NCBI GenBank assembly: GCA_039640505.1
Contig: CP046865.1
Location: forward strand, 3,538,501-3,602,500
DNA length: 64,000 nt
From: Rhodobacteraceae bacterium Araon29
GTDB lineage: Bacteria > Pseudomonadota > Alphaproteobacteria > Rhodobacterales > Rhodobacteraceae
Direction: 5' to 3'
In this document: piece by piece, positions 61,330 through 64,000 of the stretch
Numbering within the stretch: position 1 is the stretch's first letter
Layout: each line of letters starts with the position of its first letter
Position numbers and translations under genes: made by a program
The notes under the pieces: generated by a model
What the model was told of the DNA's origin: nothing
Databases searched by the model: none
The model's input: only the letters and a program-made list of their open reading frames with translations

Positions 61330-62103
61330 ATGGAAATTTCAATTAATTACATACGCCCAGAGGGCGATCCACGCAGTGGTCCGGCCAAAATTGGTTGGCT
61401 ATTTGATAAACCGCTTTCCTCGATTGTCTATTTTCCGCCAGAGCGATTGCGATCAGCCGACGTCAATCGATCTCATGCAAAATCTGCATCACGCTGCCCA
61501 GCGATAATAGGACTAGAACATCGATATGTTATGGTACGCTGTCCTTTTGATCTTCACCTTGGATTTGATCGCGATAAAAATGGAAAACCCCTCCTAAAAA
61601 ATCTGTTGGGCGATAAAACTCCAGTCCGACGCTCTAAGCTAAATAATTTACTGACTGTCGTTGCAGAAAGTGAATGGAGGTATGCAGATCGTCCGATCAT
61701 TCAACTTAGCCTTCCCTATCTTTTCATCGCTGATGAGCCTGTGTTCATATCCCAAGTATCACCTTTTTTACATTATCAAGACTCTGATCCTCTTCCGGGG
61801 ACGATTTTTGGGGGTCGTTTTCCAATAGATATCTGGCCACGGCCGTTAATGTGGGCTTTTGAGTGGCACAACACAGATAAACCGATCCGATTAAAACGCG
61901 GCCAACCGCTTTTTTACTGTCAGTTTGAGCTAGATAACCCCGAACGCAGTTTTCAAGTTGTTGAGGCTGAACGAACACCAGAGCTTGAAAACTATCTTTT
62001 GCAAATTTCGGCTGCAGTTAACTACGTTAATCAGACGTTTAGTTTATTCAAGGCGGCTCGTGAGGTTCGTCCTAAGACTTTGCTCACGCCGTTAAAGCGG
62101 TGA
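61330..62103 (+). CDS. Uncharacterised protein (257 residues)
   Basis: Soluble protein with segments RYVMVRCPFDLHLGFDRDKN, QLSLPYLFIADEPVFISQV and RPLMWAFEWHNTDKPIRL then KRGQPLFYCQFE; no signal peptide or membrane helix. I have a weak memory of such proteins under a DUF in the 6000s (DUF6065), not verified. The ATG at 61330 follows a T-rich leader without a clear ribosome site; the ORF extends to 61318. It converges with the rRNA operon. Confidence 0.7.
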   Translation: MEISINYIRPEGDPRSGPAKIGWLFDKPLSSIVYFPPERLRSADVNRSHAKSASRCPAIIGLEHRYVMVRCPFDLHLGFDRDKNGKPLLKNLLGDKTPVRRSKLNNLLTVVAESEWRYADRPIIQLSLPYLFIADEPVFISQVSPFLHYQDSDPLPGTIFGGRFPIDIWPRPLMWAFEWHNTDKPIRLKRGQPLFYCQFELDNPERSFQVVEAERTPELENYLLQISAAVNYVNQTFSLFKAAREVRPKTLLTPLKR

Positions 62104-62204
62104 CTAGTTTAGGTCAGCCTGCTGTTAGAGCCGAGTGATTTGGTATGTCTTGATATATTTGATTGATCATTTAAGAGAGATATTTTTTTCATGGGTCTTT
62201 ATTA
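62104..62204. other. Gap between convergent protein gene and 5S rRNA
   Basis: About 100 bp, AT-rich. No tRNA is present although initiator tRNA often follows 5S in this group, and no GC-rich terminator hairpin is evident. Confidence 0.6.
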
Positions 62205-62322
62205 GGTTTGGCGGTGACTTACTCTCCCACGCCTTAAGACGCAGTACCATCAGCGCAACGGCACTTAACGGCCGGGTTCGGAATGGAGCCGGGTGTTTTG
62301 CTCGTGCTATGGCCACCAAACC
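62205..62322 (-). rRNA. rrf: 5S ribosomal RNA
   Basis: About 116 nt on the minus strand running from GGTTTGGTGGCCATAGCACG to GTCACCGCCAAACC, whose ends pair to form helix I. Contains the conserved TCCATTCCGAACCCGG loop. Ends are approximate by a few bases. Confidence 0.95.
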
Positions 62323-62429
62323 GAATAAAGATCCATGATATCAAAGTGTTGTCCAAGTCAGGTAATATTTATGGGTTGGTATGCTTTATTGACCGTAAAA
62401 TCAGTATTTTAGTCTGACTGTTACTGGAT

Positions 62430-64000
<1,571 letters not shown>

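Noticed and set aside
62104..62204. Initiator tRNA after 5S rRNA
   Set aside because: No cloverleaf or conserved T-arm GGTTC sequence is present in this stretch.

Overview
The window looks like chromosomal DNA from a marine alphaproteobacterium of the roseobacter group (Rhodobacteraceae). The basis is gene content and order: hslO - CoA-type Nudix - cca, mutL with the nicking-endonuclease motif next to rmuC, a MipZ-type ATPase, dnaK-dnaJ, hslV-hslU, a cupin resembling DMSP lyases, and an orphan TRAP substrate-binding protein. The genus cannot be fixed from the sequence alone.

Layout. 1-6742: a strictly periodic 772-bp tandem array on the minus strand (8.7 units in view, running off the left edge). 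Each unit carries a 53-residue ORF and a 194-residue ORF joined by ATGA overlaps. The array is headed by a 127-residue membrane-anchored protein and a VOC protein (6710-7516). 7670-11941: argG, two tandem paralogous membrane proteins, and ilvA. 11966-13887: a TetR/SDR cassette between perfect 125-bp copies of the ilvA 3' end. 14131-20545: DMSP-lyase-like cupin, HPt protein and a divergent response-regulator/PP2C phosphatase, Nudix, hslO, CoA-type Nudix, cca, LysE. 20662-26814: three ABC half-exporters and a P-loop kinase-like gene. 26811-34500: an AT-rich island of small membrane proteins and a second tandem array, six copies of a small lipoprotein, ending in a fragment of the upstream kinase gene. 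34523-45877: rRNA methyltransferase, P450, small secreted or membrane proteins, one gene broken by a stop, a methyltransferase, mutL, rmuC, TRAP binding protein, mipZ and VOC. 45890-54107 (minus strand): surface polysaccharide block with a two-domain sulfotransferase, Core-2/I-branching-type glycosyltransferase, two paralogous glycosyltransferases, galE, galU and cysQ; an ABC-2 permease diverges from it. 55239-61218: dnaK, dnaJ, radC, hslV, hslU. 62205-64000 (minus strand): 5S rRNA and the 3' part of 23S rRNA.

Most notable is array 1. Across nine copies of the 194-residue protein only 13 residues vary, all between residues 15 and 95. Most swaps alter charge, almost all are nonsynonymous, and the alternative states are reshuffled between copies, while the last 99 residues are invariant. 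This suggests diversifying selection plus recombination within an array. The lipoprotein array at 27-34 kb shows the same mosaic pattern. Three loci (array 1, the ilvA cassette, the lipoprotein island) share one architecture: the 3' end of the gene on the entry side is copied into or beyond the inserted or amplified DNA. I could not assign a biochemical function to either array protein.
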